Assembly: GCA_022036555.1 (NCBI GenBank)
Contig: CM039119.1
Coordinates: 434,001 to 498,000, forward strand
Length of the DNA: 64,000 nucleotides
DNA from: Microstegium vimineum
Taxonomy: Eukaryota; Streptophyta; Magnoliopsida; Poales; Poaceae
Direction: 5' to 3'
Shown here: positions 21,694-32,977 of the stretch, in pieces
How positions within the stretch are numbered: position 1 is the first letter of the stretch
Layout of the letters: each line of letters starts with the position of its first letter
Made by a program: the position numbers and the translations under genes
The notes under the pieces: model-generated
What the model saw: the letters and a program-made list of their open reading frames with translations, nothing else
What the model was told of the DNA's origin: nothing
The model's database searches: none

Positions 21694-22531
21694 ATGGCCA
21701 CTTATCTCAACGCACCGCCGGCAGCAAGCTACTGCCATGCCTTCTCCGGCAGCAGCCTCCGTCTACTCCGGCCGAGCCGACCGGCGCTGCACGTGACGTG
21801 CCAAGCCTCCTCGTCCTCGTCCTCCCAGCAGCAACAGCAGCCGTCCAGGAGGTCAGCCTGCGTCGGCGTCGGCCTCAGCTTCGCGTGTGCCGTCCTGCTC
21901 CGCCCACGTGCCGCCACCGCCGCCGACACAGCAACGGACGACGGCGTCGACAAGGAGCCGGCCAACAACGGCTGGTGGCTCACCGAGTTCCCCTTGCCCA
22001 CGCCCAAGATCGTCAACAGTAAGCCGTCCAGTCCTAGCTGCTTGCTTCACCACTCACTGACGCTCAGATGCAGTTGCAGACCCACGATTCAGTAAACAGA
22101 AGCAGAAACACTGACCAAAGCTTGTGGAAATTCTGCAAGCAGAGGAGATCAACAACGCCGAGACCGGGACGAGGTCGTTCCTGAAGAACGGCATCTACAT
22201 GGCGGACATCGGGCCAAGCTTCGCGGCGCACGCGTACAGGCTGCGCAGCACGGCCTTCGACCTGCTGGCGCTGGAGGATCTGCTGGGGAAGGACGCCTCC
22301 AACTACGTCAACAAGTACCTCCGCCTCAAGTCCACCTTCATGTACTACGACTTCGACAAGCTCATCTCCGCCGCCGACGACAGGCCCGCCTTCGTCGACC
22401 TCGCCAACCGCCTCTTCGACAGCTTCGAGACGCTCCAGGAGGCCGTCACCGCCAAGGACGACGACAGGATCAGTGGCCGCTACGCAGACACCAAGGTCAT
22501 CCTCCAGGAGCTCATGGCCAAGATGGCCTAA
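21694..22531 (+). CDS. PsbQ-like thylakoid lumen protein (PNSL2/PNSL3 type), two exons
   Basis: Exon 1 is 21694-22018 and exon 2 is 22143-22531. The 124-bp intron has GT at 22019 and AG at 22142, and splicing gives ...PKIVNKEINNAETGTRSF. The product has 237 residues. The first ~40 residues look like a chloroplast transit peptide. R52-R53, a hydrophobic stretch and an A-x-A site near 77 form a twin-arginine lumen signal. The mature part is the PsbQ-like four-helix domain (FDLLALEDLL, KYLRLKSTFMYYDFDKLI). Homologues are lumenal subunits of the chloroplast NADH dehydrogenase-like complex (PQL1/PQL2, also called PNSL2/PNSL3), acting in cyclic electron flow around photosystem I. Which of the two this is cannot be decided here. 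It converges on the kinesin gene 540 bases downstream. Confidence 0.9.
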
Positions 22532-23072
22532 GCAAAACCATACTATGCCAGAATTCGTTCATATACACATATATGATCATGATGATGTATGAATAAATAA
22601 ATAAATACTCCTCCCATCTCCAGGCAGATTTCAGAGAGAAGGGAAATATATAAAAACTATCATGTCACGCTGTGAGTCTCAGCCCCAGCAGCCTGTGCTG
22701 CTGGTCCGACAGTACACAGTGTTTGTTTACATACACGCCTAGCACAGCCCAGCTCAGAGGCATTGGGCACTGGGCAACAACAAATCAAGACTAAGAATGA
22801 AAGCAAAAAAAGAAAATGTAAGAAACACACATCCCAACATACAAATCAGATCCTAATAAGATTAAATAGGCCAGAACAGCACACCACTGCCAGCCGTTAG
22901 CGCAATCAGCAAGGCCACAAACCAAACAAATTGGCAACTCACACCACCTCCAAACAACGGATGCAAATGATCGGTTGCATCCCCCAAATCAACACAAACA
23001 TACACTGCCCACGGCCCACGGGCAGATGGGACCTGGCAATTCACAGGCAGCCGCTTCGCCATACTTCATTCA

Positions 23073-26000
23073 TCATTGTGAGCTCCGCATCTGGGTTTGG
23101 CGCCGCGGTATCCCAATCTCACAGGAGTTCACCCTTGCGGCAAACCGCAGTGAGCAAAGAGACTCCCCAGTTGAGGACGCTTCGGGAGACAGATTCACAA
23201 ACATCAGTGTCTTGGAGTCCCCTCCGAGACACGGCTGTATTGGAAAGGGGAGATCAGTTGATACATTTACAATTTAACTTTGACAAAACCAATGGGACAG
23301 AACAAGAGGAAATGGGAATACCTGGAGAAGATATGTCAGCTTTGAGTTCCTAAACGGCACGTGTTCCTCTTTCTTTGCAATCGAGAAGATGACATCACTT
23401 AAGCATGACAAGCTTTTGTTGATAGCCTTAGTCAAGAACAAAACCATGGTTATTCTTTAGTACAAAATATATATACAAGCTAAAACACAAACACAATGCT
23501 AAGAGCAAATTACCAGAGTCTCCTTCAACCGATCGCCGGTGGCACCACTTTTGTTCAGGCGCTCACTGCCTGCTAGATCTATAAGATTGAGAACTCCTTG
23601 CACTTGTTGATCCGTTCCCTGAAGACAAAATGGTCAGTCATAGACGAAAAGACAACACCATGCCAAACAACATTACATGTGTATTCGAATATACCTCATT
23701 TACACCGAAAATCCGAAGAGTGAAAACACAGTGACTTCTGGATGACTCCTCATTCATCTGTGTTCTCCCAACTGATCTGAAAATGAAAAAATAACTGTTT
23801 TAGGTCCAATGTGCCAGAACCAGCTATTCCTGTAGCACTAAATTCTAAAATATAGAACTCAAGAGAAGTTTGAGAATTCAATTGCAGTGACATGAATGAA
23901 ACTTGAAGATATTACCATACAGGTTTAAGAAAATTAGCATCTGTACAGAAAAGACATACTAGTATGAAGTACACAGGAAGTGGATAGTGAAGAACTTAAA
24001 TCTGAGCTGATTATCTTCAGCATCCAGATTTACTTTTTGCTTAAGAAAATATCAATCATACAGTATTTTTTTACATATTTGAGTTGTAATGGGTATCATC
24101 AAACAAGTGACACGCCTGAAGTTTATACAGACCAAAAAATGACCCAATGACTACTCTGAGTCTTGTCATGATGACAATCAACGGAATATAAAATAGTGAC
24201 TTCTTTACATAGCTACATCATATACTACATCTGCTGCCAAAAATTATGGCACACAAATGAATGCTCATGATCAGTAGAAGAATACTATTATATACTCTTA
24301 TGACAAGATAATTAATGCTGAAACTTTGAAAATAAGTAAGTGTGTAACCTGCTCTGAGCAGCCCTCCTGAGGAGAGAAGAAACTTCATTGATACTAGTTA
24401 CGTCAACGACCGTAAGGTCTGACACATTAGTGTTACCATTGGCATCATGCTTGATACTGTACTTTGAAGCACCACCATCCTGAGCAGTTGTGCGATTCGT
24501 CGCAAGCAAGTCACGTATGGTCTCATTGTAAATCTCCAACATTGAGGCCTGAAAGTTTAAAATACACCATGATAACAGTAACAGAAAACCTGTTCACTGG
24601 TTAGATCAAGTAAATAATTAAATTGCCAAAAACACACCTGCATCTTATATCTCCAACCCTGTGAGTTAAGTGTCTGGCTAGCTTGAAAAATTTGCTCCAG
24701 AGATCGTGGTATCATTCCTTTCTGATCCTCTAACTCAGGATTGCCCATCATTGTGTATGTTTTACCGGAACCAGTTTGCCCGTAGGCAAATATGCAAACC
24801 TAAATGATTTACCATCTTTTAGTTACACTCTAAGAAAACTAGATATTGGAAAAACAAGCCAAAAAACTTTTTTTTTCTAGAGTTAGTAAAGGTAATCTAA
24901 GTTATATCCATCCAAATACTGTACCTTATAGCCATCTAGAGCACTCTGTACGAGTTGAGATATTTCTATGAACACATGTTCTTGTGATGCCGAATGATCA
25001 AATACTTTATCAAAAGTAAATGAATATTCTTGTGCTGAAATAATAAGAAATGTAATTATATCATAATCAATATTCTAAATACAATATATCAAAGTCTAAA
25101 ACTACACAAAAGACTGTAAACATGACTCTTACCATTATGTAACAACTCAATGCCTCGGCCTAAGTTTTCTCCACTCTTCGGATATGAGACCGCTCCTGAT
25201 TCATTTGGCAGCAAAGGCCTTACTCTACAAAATACCCTGATGTTTCCCTTCAACTCCTACAAAGAAACAAATTCAGGAATAGCCAAATAGAATATATGTA
25301 TATATACTGGATCTTTGAGAGCTTAAGAGAATTCCATACAAGAATTGTGTTATGTAACTTTTTTCGTAACTTCTCTCCATCCAGAATTGTTTGCTCAGCC
25401 TCTTCAAGGCGTGACTGAACACTCTCCAACATTTTCTTCATGTTCTCATACTCAGTCATGGTTTCCGAGGCCGTCATATCAGACCTCTGTACAGTTAAGA
25501 GAAGGTTCAAGATATTAAACATCTATGCAACATTTTTCCTACACAATATGAACACTTAATACAGTAGAAACATATAGAAAAACTTGTACCTACTGAGATA
25601 TAACACAACATCGTTAATATTTAATGATTAATGGCCAAATAAGCATGTACAAACCTTTAACTTCTCATTGGCAGAAGCAAGCTTAATTTCCAATGTCTCT
25701 ATCATCTTTCTTTGGGACGAACATGTTTCCTATTTCATTGAAAACGTGTTAGCTAGTTTCACTTACCTAGATAATGATCAAATTATCTAGACACAAGTCA
25801 TACCTCAAGGGCAGAAGTTTTTGCCATGGCACTGTCTAACTCAATGACAGTTTTTCCGGTCATTTCTTTGTATGTTCCAATATCAGCCAGTAAAGAATCT
25901 ACTTGAGCAGATTTAGTGTCACGGTCCTCCCTTACATGCTGAAGCTCCACTCTGAGACTTTCAACATCCTTCAATAAATCGGTCTTTTGCTTTGCAGTTT

Positions 26001-27940
26001 CATTTTGCAAAGACTAGAAAGATAACAACATAATTAAGACATGAGGATAATTCCCTATAAACAAATCCAATAAAGAAGCATGGACAAGGAAAAGACATAC
26101 TGAAACAGAGAGTTTACCTTTGCAATGTCCAGTTGCATTTTTACCGAGTTAGCATGATCTTTCAGACCATTCATTGTCTCGACCATAGTATTCTTCTCCT
26201 TTTGCAGCTTTGCTATTGTTTCAGCATTCTTTGTTGCATCTGCTTGGAGGTTGCTATTGTATTGCTGCAAGCTTGTGTTATATTCTTGAAGCCTCTTATT
26301 TGTGTCCTGAAGCATCTTAATCTAAGGATAACAACGAGGAAGCAAAGCATAAACAGTAGCATATGAGGATTGCATCATTGATAAATAATAATTAAAAGGA
26401 TTTTTTTATGGAAGGGGAAATTCACAAAAGGCGTTATCTTATACCTGGTCATTAAGGCGCTTGTCCTCCAACTTTGCCCTGTTCAGATCTTCTAGAAGTC
26501 CATTCCGCAAAGATTCCACACCCACCCTTGCTTCCCTTTCGTCTCTTAGAGACCTCAGGGCATCCTGCATTTTTAATCAAACTGAGAGTGGCACGGGAGT
26601 AATAAAATGACATTAAGCCACAAGCACAAGTCACACACCATTTTTTCGGCCTCCACTATCTTAAGAGCCTCTTGTAGAGATGCACATTGTTTCCGAAGTT
26701 CCTCACATATTGATTCTGTTTCTTCAATAGTATTCTTCAAGTCAGCCACTGTATAAAGCAATAAAAATTCAGTCAGAAGATTGTAGAAGAAAGGAAGTAT
26801 CCATGGTGCGATAATTTCAAAAGGACCATACCTATCTCAGAGTGCTGTTTGTGTGTCGCCTCAAGCTGACCACTGATCCTCTCGATTTCAGCAAGATTTG
26901 CGTCTTCCCTCTCAAGAAGCCATCTGATACAGGCTCGAACCTTCTTGATGTATTCCATCATCTGCTCGCTCTTCCCCTGTGCAACCAGGTAAACCAAATC
27001 AGCAAAGGCAGGAAGTCATTATAAATAAAATGGTGAAGTCAGACCTAAAATATCAGATGTCAAAACATTGCAAAGGTCCTGGGAGCTAGTTTCAGTGGAA
27101 TCACCGTCATTACAATGGGCAGAAACTTATCATTTTTTATGTTTAAATTAAACATCTCAGTTTTTATAGGTTGAAACCTTTATTCTCTTCTTCCAAAATA
27201 CAGTTTGTTATCAAATTCACTGATGCTCACTTGTCGAAAGAGTGAATGGCCTTAAGTTACTGGTGCATTTTTCTGTAGTTTCAGTACCATAAACACTGCT
27301 GATATGCTAAGCAGCTCAAAGCACACATGAGAACAGTGTGCCAGAGCTGGCAAGTTACTAGTACAGTCAGCTAAGGGGGGGCATGCAGGTCATTAACAGG
27401 CGATTAGTGAAACGAATGTACAGAAAGTTGACGCATCTACCACCTAGCGTCAGAGTCGAACTGGAGAATGAGCATACGCCTGAAAATCTGAAATTAACGC
27501 AGCAAGCTCACATGAGCGCAGGTAGAGGAACACGCGAGCAGCTATTGTCTTCTTTTTTTTTCTTTTTCTTCAAAAAATGGCATCTATACTATACAATCTG
27601 TCGAGTTTGAATAGAGACATCCATGAGTATGCTCACTGTCTGGAGGTACACAGGAACAAGCGACGGTAAGGTACTAACGGAAGCACAACATCCAGGGACG
27701 GGGGAGAGAGCGACAAACCTTGAAGTCCATCTTGTTCTTCCCCTTCATCTTCTCGTTCAGGAGTGCTTCGACGTCCTCCCTGCCCGCGAACACCATGGGC
27801 TCCTCCGGCGGCGGCGGCGCGGCGGCGAGCGGCTGCCTCCCGGTCCCGGCGGCGGTGCGCTGGCGCTTCCCGGGCTGCGCGTCCGCGGGGTTGTTCTCCT
27901 TGTGGTGCAGCACCCCCGGACGCACCCCTCGTGCCGACAT
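23073..27940 (-). CDS. Kinesin-14 with C-terminal motor (ATK1/ATK5-like), 16 exons, intact
   Basis: Coding exons: 27940-27719, 26976-26832, 26748-26639, 26564-26445, 26321-26118, 26013-25804, 25729-25655, 25486-25340, 25256-25133, 25034-24925, 24799-24638, 24548-24349, 23776-23695, 23618-23514, 23426-23322, 23234-23073. All introns are GT-AG and phases agree, giving 760 residues, near the size of Arabidopsis ATK1. Residues 1-75 are a basic, Pro-containing tail, 76-410 a coiled coil, and about 412-750 the motor: ELKGNIRVFCRVRPLLP neck junction, P-loop GQTGSGKT (496-503), NEESSRSH switch I, DLAGSE switch II. The neck-before-motor order marks a minus-end-directed kinesin-14. Relatives organise spindle poles in mitosis and meiosis; maize divergent spindle1 is in this subfamily. 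The start is the first ATG of a frame with the usual tail. The promoter lies in the GC-rich stretch above 27950. Confidence 0.93.
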
Positions 27941-28249
27941 GGCGGGCGGATCTAGGGTTCGAGGAGCGGGGGTGAGCGGTGGCGGTGGATGTGGAGGCGC
28001 CTCTGGAGACTGGATTCGGATGGAATTGGAAAGGGGGAAGAATGGGAGCCGATGGGGAGAGGGAGATTTGAAATCGTTCGAATTTTGGTAGGACCCACCG
28101 GGAGGCGCTCCCCCGAAGTTGGGCTGGCCCAGCCGTTGGCGTGATGCGCTGCGCCAGTTCAGCCCAGTTTATTTATTGTACGGAGGCCCATGACGCAGCC
28201 GATTTGGTGGGCCCACTCTTCCTGCAGTTTGTAGCGTTGTTGAAATAGA

Positions 28250-28660
28250 TTGTCAGCAAAGTAATGGATTTTTTTGCAACTTATTAGGTGCAAAACCACA
28301 AACCTTCCTGAAAACCCGTGTAAATCATGATAAAAAATTTGTCTAAATTCACCCAAAAAAAAATTACACATGTAGATGATATGATGATACACGACTTTGT
28401 AAAATATCCTGTCCAAACTTGTCTTCATTTGTGAGATATAAAATAAGAAATTTCAAGTCAGAAAGGTGTCCAGATGATTTATTAGAAATTTATTATTTTT
28501 ATATTTAACAAACGAAGTCGAGTTTGGACAAGATGTTTTACAAGGTATCATTGTATCATCTATATGTGTGATTTCTTTTTGTGAATTTAGATAACTTTTT
28601 ACCATAGTTTGTACGGGGTTTCACGAAGTTATGATTTGCACAAGATACATTCCTTTCTTT
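28250..28660. mobile_element. Foldback element of about 410 bp, two long imperfect arms
   Basis: The left arm (about 28250-28450) and right arm (about 28460-28660) are imperfect inverted copies nearly through to the centre. Matching blocks include TCTAAATTCAC with GTGAATTTAGA, TTACACATGTAGATGAT with ATCATCTATATGTGTGA, and TGTCCAAACT with AGTTTGGACA. There is no coding capacity. The superfamily is unknown because target duplications are not clear. Confidence 0.65.
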
Positions 28661-30572
28661 TGTTAATATGTATTAATGTATCTCTTTTTCCTTCCTAAAT
28701 TAAGTTATGTAGTTTAATTAGTTTTTACTCTCGTTTTTCATCTTATAGTACTCCGCTATCCTCCCCCTCCTCTCTTATAATGTTCCTTTTGGAAACTCAA
28801 ATACCCTTAGAATCAAAGGAACCTCAAATCCCCTTAGAATCCATGATATATGAGGATATTATTTGAATACCAATTTAATTATTTATGGAGGAATTTCTAT
28901 CCATGTGTGTGCCTTCTCTTTGCTTCCAAATCAGCCTTAGAGGGAAAAAGAGGATTTTCCGGGTCGATATTCCACATCTCACAGTGTCCTTGTGACCCCC
29001 CCTCCCCCCCCCCCCCCCAATGCCCTATGTTCTCATGGGCATTCCTAACATCCATCACCTCTATAATATAAATGATATTTGAGGTTCTGGTTACCATTTT
29101 TAACCATGGGAATTGATTTCTAAGGGTAGTTGATATTACGGACTGCTCCTAGAAATAGGTGTTGCACATAAAACATCACAACATTTTCAAATAAAATTGT
29201 ATGAATATAGAACTTATATTAAAAAAAAAGTAGAGCTCGATGCAATATTAAACTTTCTAGTTGATTAACTTTTTATTTGACCATTTAATTGATTCAAACC
29301 ATCTCAGATGGAGACACATCATATATTAAAGTTATATAGTGTTCAATAAAATCTAAAAAAATATAGTTGAATATTTTTCATAAGATGACCAAAATATCTA
29401 GTACAAGATTCGTGTAAGTTATACAAAAGGATGTCATTCTTCTCTATTAGGTCACAAGTGATTATATCTCACATACGGTGGTATAGAGAGGAATTAATAC
29501 GAGGTAAGAGGCCAGTACTTAAATCCCAGGAAACGCATGTCGTTTGGTTAGTGGGCTTCGCCCGAGTTTTGAATTAAAATATGAAGTTTTTTCTGCTATT
29601 TTTAATTTCTTACAATACTTTTTATCATTTCAAAAAAAAAATGATCTCTAGGGATAGGCCACACGTACGTTCGTTATACCGATCGACCGCCCATTTAATT
29701 TCTACTATAGGTGATATGGTTGGTGTTTAACGACATTATAGAAATTGTTTGGAAATTGTTGATTACTAAAGATGATTGGTTAATTCGAGAAGTTTGGAAG
29801 AAGAAGAAGAAGAAGCTTTAAGGCAGGTAAACAGACAAGATTGTTCCAAACGTAACACTGCTAATTAACTGTCACTCAGACTCAGTGGAGCGATGATGCA
29901 TGCATGCATGGAAAGTAAGTAAAGAGACAAATAAACGCAAAAGGGACAAAAGAGGAAAGAATGGACGGCCTTGTCTCGCATCGCATCGTGTGACTAGACT
30001 ACTCTCGATATAGCAAGCAAGCAAGCAAAGCAAAAGCGAGTCGGATCGGATCGGATCGAGAGTATCCATGCCTTGCTCTCATTGCAAGTAGCGCATGGGC
30101 ATCGCACCACACGAGACTTTGCCGCCGGCGTACGTACGTACGTACTATCTAGTACTTATTACACTACTGATGAGGCTCTATCGATCGATCTCTTTCCAAG
30201 TTGTTTGCGCATCAAGCAGCGTATAGTATGCGCTACTACGTTGAGGCTAGCTAGCTACACATTTTAGAGCCCCGGCCGGCCCTTTTTGAGATGCATGGAT
30301 TTTATAGTAACCATCTTAATTAACAGAATTAATAGACGTACAAAACATGAAAATTCTCCCCGCATTTCGAAGGAGCCCCGAGGAAACGTACGAAATAATA
30401 ACAATAATAGATAAAATCTCTCCTCCGTATTCTAGAAGAGAAAAATAGATCAGAACCGTGTCCAATAAACCGTCTTCAAAATAACATGTAAATAAAAGTA
30501 GAATATTATTCTAACAAATATTACATCATTTTTGGTCAGCCATATCGAATAAAATATTGCATTTGCTCCTAC

Positions 30573-30857
30573 CACTAGTACACAGGAGCTAGCCTTGTAG
30601 TCCCGGTTGAGAAATTGTCTCCCACAATCTGCTGTCTCGTGTATAGCTTATCAAGCGCATCTACACAACACATTTAATAATGAATGAGATGTTTTCCTTT
30701 TGAACTAACACATCAAGGTATCTTTAGTCCTGGTTCGTAACACCAACCGGGACTAAAGGAAACTTTTAGTCCGGATTGGTGTTAGCAAGCATGACTAAAA
30801 GTCTATTAGTCCCAGACTATTGTACACACTACTAAAATCTAAAACTTCTCCTAGTGA
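30573..30857. mobile_element. CACTA-like non-autonomous element (tentative)
   Basis: It starts CACTAGTACACAGGAG, contains TAGTCCCGGTTGAG and an internal hairpin at 30722-30759 (TTTAGTCCTGGTT paired with AACCGGGACTAAA), and may end at TCTCCTAGTG. These words are typical of the subterminal repeats of grass CACTA elements. A matching 3-bp target duplication was not found, so the right edge is uncertain. Confidence 0.4.
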
Positions 30858-32090
30858 AGTGGAGTTCTCCTACTGTTTTTCTATTCAAAATTTAGTACAA
30901 ACTTTCCCTAGTAAATGTCTCCTAGTGAGATTTTCTATGTGCTAGGACTAATAGTAGTGTTTTACTACTAATTAAAAATACTAGGAGAAGCCCACCATTT
31001 TGGTAGTGACATTTTAGACACCGACCAAAGGCATGTTCTCTACTAGTATACTCGAATTGAAGTTGCAACTTCAAATCGATGAGTTGTAGCCATGCATGTT
31101 TTTTTTTAAAAAAAAGTAGTAAAATATCTTGTGTTCTATCCATCATGAGTTGCACTTTAACTTGCCCATATATTTGGTAGTGTAAAGTTCCTGTAGAATA
31201 TGAATGGTCGGTTGCGTGTGCTGTTCCGATGCAAGTGATGTATATTTAAACTATTTCTAACTTATTTTAGTTTATTCACTCTCACATAATACTATTTAAT
31301 TAATTAAAATTAGTCAGCTTTGGTACCAGCCCAACATATATGCATGGCTTTGCTTCCCTGATCTGATGATTATATATCTACTTTTATAAATCACCTCACC
31401 TCGTGCATGCATGCCTTGTGATGTACACCGACGAAGCGATATTCTTTTTGTCTGGGTCATGTGATTGGCCCTACATACTAATAATACTGATTGCTTTTAC
31501 TTTTGCAGATAGAGAGAGAGAGAGAAATTTAAAGAATTGAAAGACACTTGCTCCCCAAGTGTTGGAGAGTAGTAGCCGAGATCGATGTCGATGGACCAGG
31601 CCACTGCAGCACTCACAAACCAGTAGTACACAACGGCCAACAGGGGCAAGCAACACACAGCTGCTAGCAGTCATATAGAGAGAGAGAGAGGCCGGCCGCC
31701 GGAATGGCCGTCACATTGCATTGCATTACATGCTCAGCATAGTATAGTAGCGGCACATACATGTTGGATCGGAGTCTCAGTTTCCTAGTGCACGTCAATT
31801 TTGGAGAGGAGGCGCCAAATTCATCGGCAGCCGGCAGGAGACAAACTGACAGGTACCGTGCTTCCTGTTCATCAGTATTACTTTAGCAATGCTTTTCAAC
31901 AAATTAAATACTATTTTTTTCTCATAACAAATTAATATAAACATTCAATATAAGCTAAATATCAGTAAAACGAACTGCGCCCGCTAGCTAGCCAGCTCAC
32001 ATCACATGTGTGTGCGTATGTGTTTTCTTATTTTATTTACTCTCCATTCTATCACATGTTATTATTTAAAGTAAACTTATTCATGTCTTA

Positions 32091-32382
32091 GAGTCTGTTT
32101 GGTACAACTTACAACAGCTCATGAAATTGTTTATGAACTATTTTTATTGGCAAACATCTATTTTCAAAACAGTTTTATGGCTAAAACTATTTTTTCCCTC
32201 TCACAAGGAAATAAATTAGGATGAAACTTAAAAAAAATAACTTATCTCAACTCTCTCTCCTCATTTCTCTCTCATATATATCTATATATAAATATGTTAA
32301 TGAAGTTGTTTTGATAAACACTTTTTTTAAACAGCTCAACTTCACTTAAAAGTTGCTCATGAGCTGTGTGCTAAAGAGGGCC
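32091..32382. mobile_element. Tourist-like MITE (PIF/Harbinger type), 292 bp
   Basis: It is flanked by TTA on both sides (32088-32090 and 32383-32385). Terminal sequences GAGTCTGTTTGGTAC and, on the other strand, GGCCCTCTTTAGCAC are related inverted repeats. There is no coding capacity. Confidence 0.62.
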
Positions 32383-32607
32383 TTAGTTATCTCTTGGGAT
32401 CGAAAACCAAAGGAAAGGATTATGAAGCGCTAATGTGAATCGTTATCATTATCGGCCTTTTGCATGCATGCGTGTGTTCTAGCTTCTGAATATAAAGTGC
32501 GTGCAAACACACAAATGAGTTGAGTAGTATTTTCGGTCCTTGATCGTTTCATTGTTTTTTTTATAAAAAAAAACACACAAACGACGACACACACATAGAC
32601 ATCCATA

Positions 32608-32732
32608 GGCATGTTTGCTTGGCAGGATTATGCACTGTTCTAACAGAATTATGCACTGTTCGCTGATTTCTTATGAGAGAAAAACACTGTTCTAGCTAGA
32701 TTTAAGCCGGCTGAAAAGCCAAGCGAACAGGC
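32608..32732. mobile_element. hAT-type MITE of 125 bp upstream of the DUF4220 gene
   Basis: It begins GGCATGTTTGCTTGGC and ends GCCAAGCGAACAGGC, a good inverted repeat. The interior has GAGAGAAAAACACTGTTCT, typical of a very common grass MITE family. It lies 246 bases before the ATG of the next gene and so may be within its promoter. Confidence 0.65.
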
Positions 32733-32977
32733 TGCATATCCGTACATTTACACTCATCTCTGTTTCTTTTTCATCCATGTATTTAATTTGTTCCAAGATA
32801 CAAACTGTTAACTAGTGGCACTAAATTTGCATCGTCATTTGACGTGCCAAAAATCTCAGTCAACTCGTTTGAAAAAAGAAAAAAATCTCAGTCAACTGAT
32901 GGATGGAGTCGTAATTTGGCATGCATGTCCAGCTAGCGTTGTAGCTGGTAGCGGCGGCCGGCGGCGGCGACGAAAGG

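Larger units (their letters stand above)
28100..32960. other. Intergenic region with several small transposons, no gene seen
   Basis: Apart from the inverted-repeat elements listed separately, it contains a C-run near 29001-29018, a GTAC run near 30130, CATGCATG runs and short unsupported ORFs. The left end includes the kinesin promoter. Confidence 0.5.
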
